Under the pieces are notes generated by a model, which was given only the letters and a program-made list of their open reading frames with translations, made no database searches and was not told where the DNA came from. This document shows, in pieces, positions 33,817-42,531 of a DNA stretch of 64,000 bases (the first letter of the stretch is position 1; each line of letters begins with the position of its first letter). The stretch comes from Kribbella amoyensis. GTDB taxonomy: Bacteria > Actinomycetota > Actinomycetes > Propionibacteriales > Kribbellaceae. Position numbers and translations under genes: made by a program. Location: NCBI RefSeq assembly GCF_007828865.1, contig NZ_VIVK01000001.1, positions 1,984,001 through 2,048,000 on the forward strand, read 5' to 3'.

Positions 33817-35772
33817 ATGATACGCCGTACTGCCGCCCTCGCAGCGCTGGCCGCGCTCGCCTGCGCGTTCTCATTCGCGAATGCTCCGAGCGCGGCCGCC
33901 GAGGGTGAGTTGTCGCCCGTGATGGTCGTGCTGGACTCGTCCGGGTCGATGACCGCGCGGGACGTCGGCGGCAAGGGCACCCGGATGGACGCCGCCAAGC
34001 GCGCCGTCGGGTCGATGGTCGACGGGCTGCCCGCGCAGGCGCAGGTCGGGCTGGCGATCTACGGCGCGGGCACCGGGTCGAGCGGGGCGGAGAAGGCCGC
34101 GGGGTGCCGCGACGTGCGCGTGGTCCGTCCGGTGACGACCGTCGACAAGGCCGCGTTGAAGCGGGCCGTGAGCGCCACCAAGGCGAGCGGCTACACGCCC
34201 ATCGGGCAAGCCCTGCGGACCGCGGCGGCCCAGCTGCCGAAGGAAGGGCAGCGGTCGATCGTGCTCGTCTCCGACGGCGAGGACACCTGCGCTCCGCCGC
34301 AGCCGTGCGAGGTGGCGAAGGAGCTGAGCAAGCAGGGCGTGGATCTGCACGTCCACACGATCGGCTTCCGTGTCGACGCCAACGCGCGAGCCCAGCTGGC
34401 CTGCATCGCGCAGAACACCGGCGGCACGTACCACGACGCGACCGACGCGGACTCCCTCCTCGGCGTACTGGGCCGGGTCACCGAGCGGGCGTTGCGTCAC
34501 TACGAGCCCACCGGCAAGCCGATCACCGGGACCGCGGACCCGGTCACCGCCCCGACGATGACGCCGGGGCAGTACCTGGACACGCTCGACCCGGTCGAGG
34601 AGCGCTTCTACGCCGTCGACCTGAAGGCGGGCGACACGGCGTACTTCGCAGCGACGGCCGTCTTTCCGCGGGGCAACCCGCGCGACCTCGAGGTGCTCGA
34701 CATCAAGGTCACCGGACCGAACGGCGCCGACTGCTACCAGTCCGAGCGCGAGCTGAACACCCGAGCCAAGGACGGCGGCTCCCTGACCACGATGCTGAGC
34801 TGGAACGGTACGGTCGCCGGCTCGTCCAAACCGAAGGGCTGCAGCGTCCCCGGCAAGTACGTGTTCCGTGTGACCCGCGACGCCCGTGGCGGAGGTGCGG
34901 ACCGGGTGCCGGTCGAGCTGCTGCTCCGGATCGAGCCGCCGGTGACCGGGAGCCAGGGGGAGCCGGCGCAGACGAGCCTGGTCGAGTTCGCCCAGCCGCC
35001 CGCGGGTGCGGTGCGCGGGGTTCGCGGTGGCGGCTCCTTCAACGAGGCGACCACGTTGAGCGGACCCGGCCGGTACGGCGAGACCATCTACTACGGCGAA
35101 GAGCTCTTCTACCGCGTGAAGCTGGACTGGGGCCAGGGCCTGGCGTACCGGGTCACCTTCGCCGGTCGGCCGGACGGGGCGACCACGAACATCCGGACCG
35201 GCCTCTTCAGCCCGATCCGCAACGAGATCCGCTTCGACACCACCGCGTACACCGGGTCCACCAAGGTCCTGCCGAGCAACGGCAAGCCGATCGCGACCCC
35301 GCGGGCCGTGTACCTCAACCGGAACGCGAACGACTCGTCGCTCCGCAAGGCGAGCGTCGACGGCTGGTACTACATCGTCGTCAAGCTCGGCGTGGCCTCC
35401 GGTGACACCCCGCCTGGCGGAGTCCCGGTCACCGTCGACGTCGCGGTCGCGGGCGACAAGGTGGCCGGTCCGGAGTACGGCGGCTCGGCGGACGAGACCC
35501 CGGCCGCCTCGCCGACCCCGGAACCGAGCGCCTCGGAGCCGACGCCGAGCGGTTCGACCACCGAAGCCGGTGGGCCGATCGGGAACGACGACGACGCGCG
35601 ACCGACTTCGGACGAGTCCTCGATGCTGCCCTGGATCCTCGCGGGCGCCGGCGTGGTCCTGCTGCTGGCGATCGCGGTCACCGTCACGGCCGTCGTCGTC
35701 CGCCGCCGTAAGCCTCCGACACCGCCCACCTACCCGGGCAACCCGATGCAGGGCTGGCCCAACCAGCGATAA
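33817..35772 (+). CDS. Secreted, membrane-anchored VWA-domain protein
   Basis: The protein is about 651 aa from the ATG at 33817 (GGAGA upstream). Signal peptide: TAALAALAALACAFSFANAPSAAA. The von Willebrand A domain follows (~33-215) with the MIDAS residues DSSGSM (Asp40), a TPIGQAL Thr and LVSDGEDTC Asp. The middle is beta-rich. Then a Pro/Ser/Thr/Glu stalk (TPEPSASEPTPSG) and a C-terminal transmembrane helix (PWILAGAGVVLLLAIAVTVT). It should display a metal-dependent adhesion domain outside the cell. Regulated with the divergent XRE gene. Ligand unknown. Confidence 0.88.
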   Translation: MIRRTAALAALAALACAFSFANAPSAAAEGELSPVMVVLDSSGSMTARDVGGKGTRMDAAKRAVGSMVDGLPAQAQVGLAIYGAGTGSSGAEKAAGCRDVRVVRPVTTVDKAALKRAVSATKASGYTPIGQALRTAAAQLPKEGQRSIVLVSDGEDTCAPPQPCEVAKELSKQGVDLHVHTIGFRVDANARAQLACIAQNTGGTYHDATDADSLLGVLGRVTERALRHYEPTGKPITGTADPVTAPTMTPGQYLDTLDPVEERFYAVDLKAGDTAYFAATAVFPRGNPRDLEVLDIKVTGPNGADCYQSERELNTRAKDGGSLTTMLSWNGTVAGSSKPKGCSVPGKYVFRVTRDARGGGADRVPVELLLRIEPPVTGSQGEPAQTSLVEFAQPPAGAVRGVRGGGSFNEATTLSGPGRYGETIYYGEELFYRVKLDWGQGLAYRVTFAGRPDGATTNIRTGLFSPIRNEIRFDTTAYTGSTKVLPSNGKPIATPRAVYLNRNANDSSLRKASVDGWYYIVVKLGVASGDTPPGGVPVTVDVAVAGDKVAGPEYGGSADETPAASPTPEPSASEPTPSGSTTEAGGPIGNDDDARPTSDESSMLPWILAGAGVVLLLAIAVTVTAVVVRRRKPPTPPTYPGNPMQGWPNQR

Positions 35773-35788
35773 CGGCGGCTGGATCTCA

Positions 35789-35833
35789 GCCCCGCGCCGG
35801 TAGCGCCAACAGAACTTCCGACGCGGGGCGCTA
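35789..35833. terminator. Hairpin between convergent VWA and kinase genes, with repeat-like end
   Basis: GCCCCGCG (35789-35796) pairs with CGCGGGGC (35822-35829); a second possible pair is TAGCGCC/GGCGCTA. It lies between the VWA gene (ends 35772) and the kinase gene (ends 35831). Its right edge, GAACTTCCGAC then CTAG, resembles the right arm of the repeat at 598-621 and again contains the TAG stop codon of the minus-strand gene. Confidence 0.6.
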
Positions 35834-37270
35834 GGCGACCTTGATCCACCGGTACGACGACCCTTGCTGGCGGCACTCGACCTGGGTGCCGTCAGCGGCC
35901 GTTTCGACCTCGCCCGCCTCCTGCCATCCACAGGACTGCCCCGCCGTCACCTCTGCGTTCGGCGCCGGCGTCTCCGTGCGTGCAGGGTTGTCGACTGTCG
36001 GAGTGACCGAAGGGCTGGGCGTACTGGTGGGTGGTGGGGTGTTCCCGGGAGTGTTGCCGATCCCGTCGAGCAACAGCAGGACCGCGGCCACGCCGGCCGC
36101 CAAGGTGACCAGTCCACCACCGGCCAGCAGGACCCGCCGCCGACGACCGCGCTGATCCCCTGAGGTGCCGACTGCTGGATCGCCAGTTGGGGAGTCGGCG
36201 GGGAGAGGCATGGTGATGGTAGGGGCGTTCTCGGGAGTCGGCCCCGTCACCGGTAGCGACGGCTCAGGCTGCGGCTCGGGCGACGGTACGGCCTGCGGTT
36301 CGGCATGCGGCCCGGGCGACGGCTCGCGCGACGGTTGGGCCTGCGGCTCGGGCTGCGGTTCTGGCGACGGCTCGGGATGTCGGGCCGGGTGCGGTTCTGG
36401 CTGGGGAGTGGGCTCGGTGCGGAAACGGTAGCGCGGCGGGAGCGGCGGGAGGTGGTTGAAGACCTCGATGAGCTCGCCGTCCGCCGTGGCCGCCGGGATC
36501 TGCAAGGCGACTTCGAGAGTCGGCCCGAGAGCCGACAGTGCGTCCGCGGCCGACGGCGTGCGCTGCAGCGGGTCGGGATGCAGGAGGCCTTCGACGACCT
36601 TCCAGAGAACGCTTGATTCGTCCTGCGGGAGCTCGATCGCGCCGCCGACGGGCGGTTCGGCGCCGGTGAGGAGCTGCCAGCCGGTGACGCCGACGGCGTA
36701 CAGGTCCTGGGCGGGCGACGGCGGTTCGTCCGCGAGGGCCTCGGGAGCCAGGTACCCGGGGGTGCCGACGACGGCGCCCTGCTGGGTGAGGCGGGGTTCG
36801 CCGAGGGAGAGCGCGATCCCGAAGTCGCTCAGCCGCAGGACCGGGTGGCCGGTACCGGTGGCTTCCAGGAGCAGGTTCGCCGGTTTCACGTCGCGGTGGA
36901 CGAGCCCGGCTTCGTGGACGTGGTCGAGGCCTTCGAGCAGTTGGCGGAGGAGTTCGGCCGCGTACCGCTCGGGCAGCGGGCCGAAGTCGGCGATCAGGGT
37001 GCTGACCGAACCGCCGCCGACCAGGTCCATCGCGAGCAGCGCCTGATCGTCCTCGGCGGCCCAGCTGTACGGGCTGAGCACGTGCGGATGATCCAGCCGG
37101 AGCCCTTGCTCGCGGACGAACCGGACCAGCGCCCCGGCATGCCGCTGCCGCAGCACCTTCGCGGCGCAGAACCGCTGCAGCCGACGGTCCCAGGCGCGCC
37201 AGACGGTACCGGTCCCACCAGAACCCGCCGGGTCGACGAGTTCGAACCGCCCGGCGAAGACGTCCGGCAC
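35831..37270 (-). CDS. Transmembrane serine/threonine protein kinase
   Basis: The protein is 479 aa from a GTG at 37270 with GAGAGGGGG upstream. Kinase domain ~1-270: glycine loop GSGGTGTVWRAWD, Lys38 in CAAKVL, HRDVKPANL (125-133), DFG (149-151) and GTPGYLAPEAL. A linker of repeated PEPxPEP-type Pro-Glu units spans ~280-345. One transmembrane helix lies at ~380-402. A small extracellular tail (~446-479) has two Cys, likely disulphide-bonded (SCGWQEAGEV, QVECRQQ). It is a PknB-like receptor kinase with a very small sensor. The repeats are low-complexity and may vary between strains. Confidence 0.92.
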   Translation of the reverse strand: MPDVFAGRFELVDPAGSGGTGTVWRAWDRRLQRFCAAKVLRQRHAGALVRFVREQGLRLDHPHVLSPYSWAAEDDQALLAMDLVGGGSVSTLIADFGPLPERYAAELLRQLLEGLDHVHEAGLVHRDVKPANLLLEATGTGHPVLRLSDFGIALSLGEPRLTQQGAVVGTPGYLAPEALADEPPSPAQDLYAVGVTGWQLLTGAEPPVGGAIELPQDESSVLWKVVEGLLHPDPLQRTPSAADALSALGPTLEVALQIPAATADGELIEVFNHLPPLPPRYRFRTEPTPQPEPHPARHPEPSPEPQPEPQAQPSREPSPGPHAEPQAVPSPEPQPEPSLPVTGPTPENAPTITMPLPADSPTGDPAVGTSGDQRGRRRRVLLAGGGLVTLAAGVAAVLLLLDGIGNTPGNTPPPTSTPSPSVTPTVDNPARTETPAPNAEVTAGQSCGWQEAGEVETAADGTQVECRQQGSSYRWIKVA

Positions 37271-37494
37271 CAGCAGCCCCCTCTCACCTGGACCCGGACC
37301 GGCGGAACCACCCGGCCGCCGCCAACCATGCCACCCCGGCGGGGTCCCCATCCAACCGAGCCGCCGCACCTGTGGACAAGGCGGTCGGCGGCGGCCGGAT
37401 CCCGGTGAAATTGGTGCCCGGGTCATCCCCCTTGGGTGAGGTGACGAGGGTGCTGGAGGGAGCACGCTCTGGGGGTTGGGAGGGGGCGTGACTG

Positions 37495-38553
37495 ATGTCG
37501 TGGTCGACGGGTGCGGACCGGTCGTCGTCGTATGCCTGGGGGTGGCTCTTCAGCGTCTGGATGCTGACCGGGATCGGAGTACTGACCGCGCTGCTCCTGG
37601 CGACGCCGGCGACGTGCTTGGTGCTGTTCCTGGTCGGGTTCGGGATCGGGATCACCGTGTTCCTCAGCCGGCGGCTGGCCGAGGAGGAGGATCCGCGCAA
37701 GGTCATCGGCTCGGTGTTCCGCAGCTCGGTGGTGGCGGGCGTGGTCGCGGTGGCGCTGTGCGGGTACGCGCTGAGTGCCCGGACGGCCACGGTCGGGTTG
37801 GTGGCGGTGGTCGTGCTGACCTCGCCGCCGGTCGTCGGGTGGTTCACCAGTCGGCGGGGCAAGTCCCGGCGGGACCGGGCGCCCTGGGCCGGGCAGAGTA
37901 CGCCGCCGCAACTGCCGTCACCGTCGGAGTGGTCGTGGCGGGTCCCGCCTGACGACGACCCGGCACAGACGAGTACCGGCGGTCGGGATCGGGGGAATGC
38001 CGGGAATGAACCGACGGGCCGGGGCAGACGACGCAGGGCTCGCCGCGGCAAGCCAGACCGCGAGGTGACCCGGCACAAGCCTGGCCCGAGCAAGACCGAG
38101 CACACCAGCAACACCGAGCACACCGAGCAAGGGCGCAGGGCCAAGGACGACGCTGACAAGGCCCGTACCGACAGCGGCAGCGCTCACCAGAACAGCGAGA
38201 AGAGTCGCGCCGGGAACGACTGGACGAGCCGCGAGCGGAGCGGGAACGACTGGACCAACAGTGACCGCGGCAGCCGGGACGCGAGTGACCGGCCGGGCGT
38301 GGGGATGGACGCGCGACGGCTCACGGACGCGGAACTCTGTCTCGCCTGGCGCCGGAGCTTCACCTCGTTGCAGAAGGCCGGTACCGTCCGCGAGCGCCTG
38401 AACGTCATCGCCGCCCGGGTCGCCTACCTCGACGAACTCGAACGCCGTGATCCCGCCGGCTTCTCCCGCTGGCTCGAGTCGAACCCGCGCGCCGCCGGGA
38501 ACCCGTCCCGCTTCTTCACCCCCGGGTCGAACGACCAGCACGAATCCACCTGA
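37495..38553 (+). CDS. Membrane protein with long polar tail and shared C-terminal domain
   Basis: The 352-aa protein has four hydrophobic helices in the first ~125 residues (LFSVWMLTGIGVLTALLLA, VVAGVVAVALCGYAL). A 150-residue highly charged region rich in R, K, D, E, S, T and N follows. Residues ~283-348 form a compact domain (LTDAELCLAWRRSFTSLQKA, VAYLDELERRDPAGFSRWL, NPRAAGNPSRFF). The same domain ends the convergent neighbour at 38560. Function unknown. The soluble domain probably faces the cytoplasm. Confidence 0.8.
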   Translation: MSWSTGADRSSSYAWGWLFSVWMLTGIGVLTALLLATPATCLVLFLVGFGIGITVFLSRRLAEEEDPRKVIGSVFRSSVVAGVVAVALCGYALSARTATVGLVAVVVLTSPPVVGWFTSRRGKSRRDRAPWAGQSTPPQLPSPSEWSWRVPPDDDPAQTSTGGRDRGNAGNEPTGRGRRRRARRGKPDREVTRHKPGPSKTEHTSNTEHTEQGRRAKDDADKARTDSGSAHQNSEKSRAGNDWTSRERSGNDWTNSDRGSRDASDRPGVGMDARRLTDAELCLAWRRSFTSLQKAGTVRERLNVIAARVAYLDELERRDPAGFSRWLESNPRAAGNPSRFFTPGSNDQHEST

Positions 38554-38559
38554 TCCGCT

Positions 38560-39255
38560 TCACCCGGGCGGAGGCTGCTGGTGCGGGAGCATGAACCGGC
38601 CCGGATCGCCCGCGGCCCGCGGACCTGATTCGATCCACCGCGCGAAGCTCTCCGGATTCCGGCGCTCCAACTCGTCCAGATACGCCAGCCGCGCGTTGAC
38701 GACGGCCTCGCGTTGCGGAGCGGAGACGGCCTCCCCGAGCGCCGTGAAGCTCTTGCGCCAGGCCCGGCACAGCTCCTCGTCGCTGAGCTCGCCGACGTCG
38801 GGCGGGGTCGGGTCGAAGATCTTCGCCCGGATCGTCGCGTCCGGGATCTCGTCGGTCTGCTCGGCGGACCGCGGCGCGCTCCGCGGAGTACCGGTGAGGC
38901 TCACCGGAGTGCCCGTGAGATAGGCGAGCACCCAAGGCGAGGTGATCGCGACCACGGCGAGCAGTGCGATCGTCGACAATCCTGCCGTCATCGCGTAGCC
39001 GACGACGCCCAGAACGGCGACGGCGGCGCCGAGGGAGAGGCTGATGATCTCGTGGGCCGGGACGCCCGGCCCGTCCTCATGTGCGAGCCGGATGCTCAGC
39101 TGGGCTCCGGTGGCGATGGTGAACGAGAGGACGACCACCAGGGCGGCGGTCGTCGGCCGGACGAACAACAGCGCGCACGCCGCGCCGAGGACGGCGAGAC
39201 TGCAGGCGCCGATGGTCCACATCCGGCGGTAGGTGGGCAACCTGTCAACGAGCAC
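38560..39255 (-). CDS. Membrane protein sharing a C-terminal domain with its convergent neighbour
   Basis: The protein is 231 aa from a GTG at 39255, which is 8 nt from AAGGAGGG; upstream alternatives are 39261 and 39285. It has four hydrophobic helices in ~8-120. The C-terminal domain (~160-226) reads LSDEELCRAWRKSFTALGEA, ARLAYLDELERRNPESFARW and GPRAAGDPGRFM. That is clearly homologous to the end of the 37495-38553 product. The two genes end 6 bp apart. Probably a diverged tandem duplication with inversion. Function unknown. Confidence 0.8.
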   Translation of the reverse strand: MLVDRLPTYRRMWTIGACSLAVLGAACALLFVRPTTAALVVVLSFTIATGAQLSIRLAHEDGPGVPAHEIISLSLGAAVAVLGVVGYAMTAGLSTIALLAVVAITSPWVLAYLTGTPVSLTGTPRSAPRSAEQTDEIPDATIRAKIFDPTPPDVGELSDEELCRAWRKSFTALGEAVSAPQREAVVNARLAYLDELERRNPESFARWIESGPRAAGDPGRFMLPHQQPPPG

Positions 39256-39468
39256 GAACACGGCCCTCCTTCCGGCCAAAGCCATTGCTTTCCCGGTGCC
39301 CACTGAGTCTGCTCCCAACCGCCGGGGCCGCTGATGCACAGCTTCGGCGCCGGTCTGATCAAATCGGCCGCCTCGCCACTCCGCTCCGGTGACCACCCCG
39401 GGGTGATGGCATAACCCGGGGGATGATCGGGTTGTGTTGGAGCACGGACCTAGGTGGAGGAGTCGAGG

Positions 39469-40473
39469 GTGAGCATTCGGATCGGGTACAAGGCGTCGGC
39501 GGAGCAGTTCGGGCCGCGGGAGCTGGTCGAGTACGCCGTCCGGGCGGAGGAGCTCGGGCTGGACAGCGTGACCGTCTCGGACCACTTCCTGCCGTGGCGG
39601 CACGAGGGCGGGCACGCGCCGTTCGCGCTGGCCTGGATGGCCGCCGTCGGCGAGCGGACCGAGCGGGTGCTGATCGGTACCTCGGTGCTGACCCCGACGT
39701 TCCGCTACAACCCGGCCGTGATCGCGCAGGCGTTCGCCACCCTCGGCGAGCTGTACCCGGGCCGGATCATGCTCGGCGTCGGTACCGGTGAGGCGCTGAA
39801 CGAGATCGCCGTCTCCGGGATGGAGTGGCCCGAGTTCAAGGAGCGGTTCGCCCGGTTGCGCGAGGCCGTCGGGCTGATCCGGGACCTGTGGACGAAGGAC
39901 GAGGTGAACTCCGACGGACCGTACTACCCGCTCGTCAACGCCTCGATCTACGACCGGCCGGACGTCCCGCTGAAGGTCTACGTGGCCGCCGGTGGACCGC
40001 TGGTCGCCAAGTACGCCGGGCGGGTGGGCGACGGGTTCATCGCGACCTCGGGCAAGGGCATGGACCTCTACACCGAGAAGCTGATCCCGGCCGTCAAGGA
40101 GGGCGCCGAGAAGGCGGGCAAGCAGTTCGAGGACGTGGACCGGATGCTCGAGGTCAAGGTGTCCTACGACCGCGATCACGAGCACGCCCTGGAGAACACC
40201 CGGTTCTGGGCCCCGTTGTCGTTGACCCCGGAGCAGAAGCACAGCGTGGACAGCGCGACCGAGATGGAGCGGCTGGCCGACGAGCTGCCGATCGAGCAGG
40301 TCGCGAAGCGCTGGATCGTGGCGTCCGACCCGGCCGAGGTGGTCACGCAGTTCCAGCCGTACCTGGACGCCGGGTTCAACCACTTCGTGGTGCACGGCCC
40401 GGGCCACGACCAGGAGCGGTTCCTCACCCAGTTCACCGAGGACGTCGTGCCGGAGCTCCGTAAGCTGGGCTGA
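39469..40473 (+). CDS. fgd: F420-dependent glucose-6-phosphate dehydrogenase
   Basis: The protein is 334 aa from a GTG at 39469, 6 nt after GGAGGAG (39456-39462); a GTG at 39454 lies further upstream. The sequence is strikingly like mycobacterial FGD1: [70 protein letters not shown] and [10 protein letters not shown]. It oxidises glucose-6-phosphate to 6-phosphogluconolactone while reducing F420, which supplies F420H2 for the PPOX and LLM enzymes found in this window. The downstream DUF72 gene follows a hairpin. Confidence 0.95.
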   Translation: MSIRIGYKASAEQFGPRELVEYAVRAEELGLDSVTVSDHFLPWRHEGGHAPFALAWMAAVGERTERVLIGTSVLTPTFRYNPAVIAQAFATLGELYPGRIMLGVGTGEALNEIAVSGMEWPEFKERFARLREAVGLIRDLWTKDEVNSDGPYYPLVNASIYDRPDVPLKVYVAAGGPLVAKYAGRVGDGFIATSGKGMDLYTEKLIPAVKEGAEKAGKQFEDVDRMLEVKVSYDRDHEHALENTRFWAPLSLTPEQKHSVDSATEMERLADELPIEQVAKRWIVASDPAEVVTQFQPYLDAGFNHFVVHGPGHDQERFLTQFTEDVVPELRKLG

Positions 40474-40486
40474 CCAGATCGAGGAA

Positions 40487-40515
40487 GGGGCGCGGGGCCA
40501 CCGATCTCGCGCCCC
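40487..40515 (+). terminator. Hairpin between fgd and the DUF72 gene
   Basis: GGGGCGCG (40487-40494) pairs with CGCGCCCC (40508-40515) around a 13-nt loop, 14 nt after the fgd stop. There is no T-run, so it may attenuate rather than fully stop read-through into the DUF72 gene starting at 40537. Confidence 0.5.
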
Positions 40516-40536
40516 CGGCAAGGAACCGGGAGACCG

Positions 40537-41430
40537 ATGAACGGATGGGCCGCGACGCCGTACCGGGTCGGGATCTCCGGCTGGCGGTACCCGCCCTGGC
40601 GCAAGGTGTACTACCCGGACGGACTGCCGCAGCGGGCCGAGCTGGAGTACGCGTCGAGCCGGCTGAACTCGATCGAGCTGAACGGGTCCTTCTACTCCTT
40701 GCAGCGGCCGTCGTCGTACCAGCGCTGGTACGACGAGACGCCGCCCGGTTTCGTGTTCACCCTGAAGGGGCCGCGGTTCGTCACGCACCTGAAGAAGCTG
40801 GCCGACGTGGACGCGCCGCTGGCGAACTTCTTCGCGTCCGGCGTGCTCGCGTTGGCGGACAAGCTCGGCCCGGTGCTCTGGCAGCTGCCGCCGACCCTCG
40901 GGTACGACCCGGACCGGCTCGCCGCGTTCTTCGAGAAGTTGCCCAGGTCAACGGGTGAGGCGGCCGAGCTGGCCCACCACCACGACGACCGGATGAAGGA
41001 CCGGAGCCTGCTCACGTGTTCGGTGGACGCGCCGGTCCGGCACGCGCTGGAAGTACGGCACTCGTCGTTCGAGACCCCCGAGTTCGTCGAGTTGCTGCGG
41101 GCCCACGACGTCGCGCTGGTCTGCGCCGACACGGCCGGGAAGTGGCCGATGGTCGACGACGTGACGTCCGACTTCGTCTATGTCCGGTTGCACGGCGCCG
41201 ACGAGTTGTATGTGAGCGGATACGACGACGAGGCGCTGGACCGCTGGGCCGCCAAGATCCGGACCTGGCACGAGGGCGGTACGCCGAAGGACGGCCGTAC
41301 TCTCGCTCCGGCCGCGCGCCGCAAACGCCGGGACGTGTTCGCGTACTTCGACAACGACGTGAAGGTGCACGCGCCCTTCGACGCGGAGGCTCTCACCGCC
41401 CGCATCGGCGTGAAGCGAGCCGAGACCTAG
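40537..41430 (+). CDS. DUF72-family protein
   Basis: The 297-aa TIM-barrel-like protein begins YRVGISGWRYPPWRKVYYP, with ELNGSFYSLQRPSSYQRW, FTLKGPRFVTHLKKL and LWQLPPTLGYDPDRLAAFF. It carries YVRLHGADELYVSGY and ends FAYFDNDVKVHAPFDA. DUF72 proteins are widespread but of uncertain enzymatic role. The RBS GGGAG is close to the start. The stop TAG shares CTAG with the stop of the convergent gene at 41427, so there is no space for a terminator between them. Confidence 0.9.
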   Translation: MNGWAATPYRVGISGWRYPPWRKVYYPDGLPQRAELEYASSRLNSIELNGSFYSLQRPSSYQRWYDETPPGFVFTLKGPRFVTHLKKLADVDAPLANFFASGVLALADKLGPVLWQLPPTLGYDPDRLAAFFEKLPRSTGEAAELAHHHDDRMKDRSLLTCSVDAPVRHALEVRHSSFETPEFVELLRAHDVALVCADTAGKWPMVDDVTSDFVYVRLHGADELYVSGYDDEALDRWAAKIRTWHEGGTPKDGRTLAPAARRKRRDVFAYFDNDVKVHAPFDAEALTARIGVKRAET

Positions 41431-41798
41431 GTCGGGATCCACTCCGGCCACCAGGCCGGCACGTTCGCCGGGCAGACCGAAGCCGGCAGCGTGGCCGGCG
41501 TCCCGGCCCAGGAGAACAGCGCGAGATCGGCGAGGGCGACGGCGATCGCGGCCGCGAGGAACGGCTTGACGAACTTGCCCTGGCCCTTGGACAGCCGGAA
41601 GACCAGGCCGAACAACCCGATGTTCACGATCAGCGCGACCGGCAGCCCGAGGAACAGCAGCGTCACCCCGTTGCCGAGGTCGTTGATCTTCACCGCGCAG
41701 GTGTCCCAGGCCCGCCGGACCAGGGTCAGGAACCCGAACGCACCCGCCACCCCCACGACGACAAAGACGAACGACTCGAACTTCGACGGTTTCGCCAT
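41427..41798 (-). CDS. Small membrane protein of unknown function
   Basis: The 123-aa protein has three hydrophobic segments at about 8-28 (SFVFVVVGVAGAFGFLTLV), 43-66 (VTLLFLGLPVALIVNIGLFGL) and 77-95 (PFLAAAIAVALADLALFSW). It has a short Trp-rich end. The stop codon overlaps the stop of the plus-strand DUF72 gene. No family recognised. Confidence 0.72.
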   Translation of the reverse strand: MAKPSKFESFVFVVVGVAGAFGFLTLVRRAWDTCAVKINDLGNGVTLLFLGLPVALIVNIGLFGLVFRLSKGQGKFVKPFLAAAIAVALADLALFSWAGTPATLPASVCPANVPAWWPEWIPT

Positions 41799-41873
41799 GC
41801 TCGTAACGGTAAGTGCTGAACGGCTCCCGCACCTGTCGACGGGTCCGGTCGTGTCCCCGAACTGGCTGATCCG

Positions 41874-42413
41874 TCAGGGGACGACGTGGACCGGGCGCAG
41901 CGGCGCGTCCAGCGGATCAGCGGCGAGCCGGGCGTGCCGTTCCACGTCGTACCGGGTGCCGTCGTAGGCGAGGCGTTCGCGCTCGACGCCCTCGTACAGG
42001 AAGCCGGCGTTGCCCGCGACGACGCAGGAAGCCGGGTTGTTGACGCGGTGACCCAGCTCGAGCCGGTACAGGCCGGCGTCGTGGTGGGCCCAGTCGACCA
42101 GGGCCCGCAGAGCGTCACGGGCGACCCCTTGGCCGCGGACGTCGGCTATCGTCCAGTACCACGTCCAGCCGACCTGGTGACGGTCGATGTTGGTCACCGC
42201 GACACAACCGACGGGATGGTCGTCCGCGTCGGCCACGGCGTACACGTGTCCGTTGTCGAGATCCGCGACCCGGCCGATCCAGTCGACCGCGGTCGCCTTG
42301 TCCCGGATGCCGCCCTGGTTCGCCATGTCCGGGTCGGCGTGGGCCGCGGTCAGCCGCAACGCGTCCGCCACCCGCCAACGGCGCACCTCGAGCCTCGCCA
42401 GGTCGTAGCCCAT
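41874..42413 (-). CDS. GNAT N-acetyltransferase (RimJ/RimL-like)
   Basis: The 179-aa protein has an N-terminal RLEVRRWRVADALRLTAAHAD. The acetyl-CoA motif is WTIADVRGQGVARDALRALV, followed by LYRLELGHRVNNPASCVVAG (RimJ/RimL-type Asn). It ends in a short DVERHARL tail. Likely acetylates an amine or an N-terminus. Substrate unknown. Confidence 0.86.
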   Translation of the reverse strand: MGYDLARLEVRRWRVADALRLTAAHADPDMANQGGIRDKATAVDWIGRVADLDNGHVYAVADADDHPVGCVAVTNIDRHQVGWTWYWTIADVRGQGVARDALRALVDWAHHDAGLYRLELGHRVNNPASCVVAGNAGFLYEGVERERLAYDGTRYDVERHARLAADPLDAPLRPVHVVP

Positions 42414-42531
42414 CCGTCGAGGCTACCGCCGGGATCCGCGCTGTGGACGCGTCGTCGGCGCGTACCGCGTCGCCCGGCAGACGGCGAGGGCGTTGTCCGT
42501 GACCCTCGAGGGGCTTGAGGATTGCCGGACT

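Noticed and set aside
35840..36440. Plus-strand glycine/serine repeat frame opposite the kinase linker
   Set aside because: It is the antisense of the Pro-Glu repeats in the kinase and has no gene signals.
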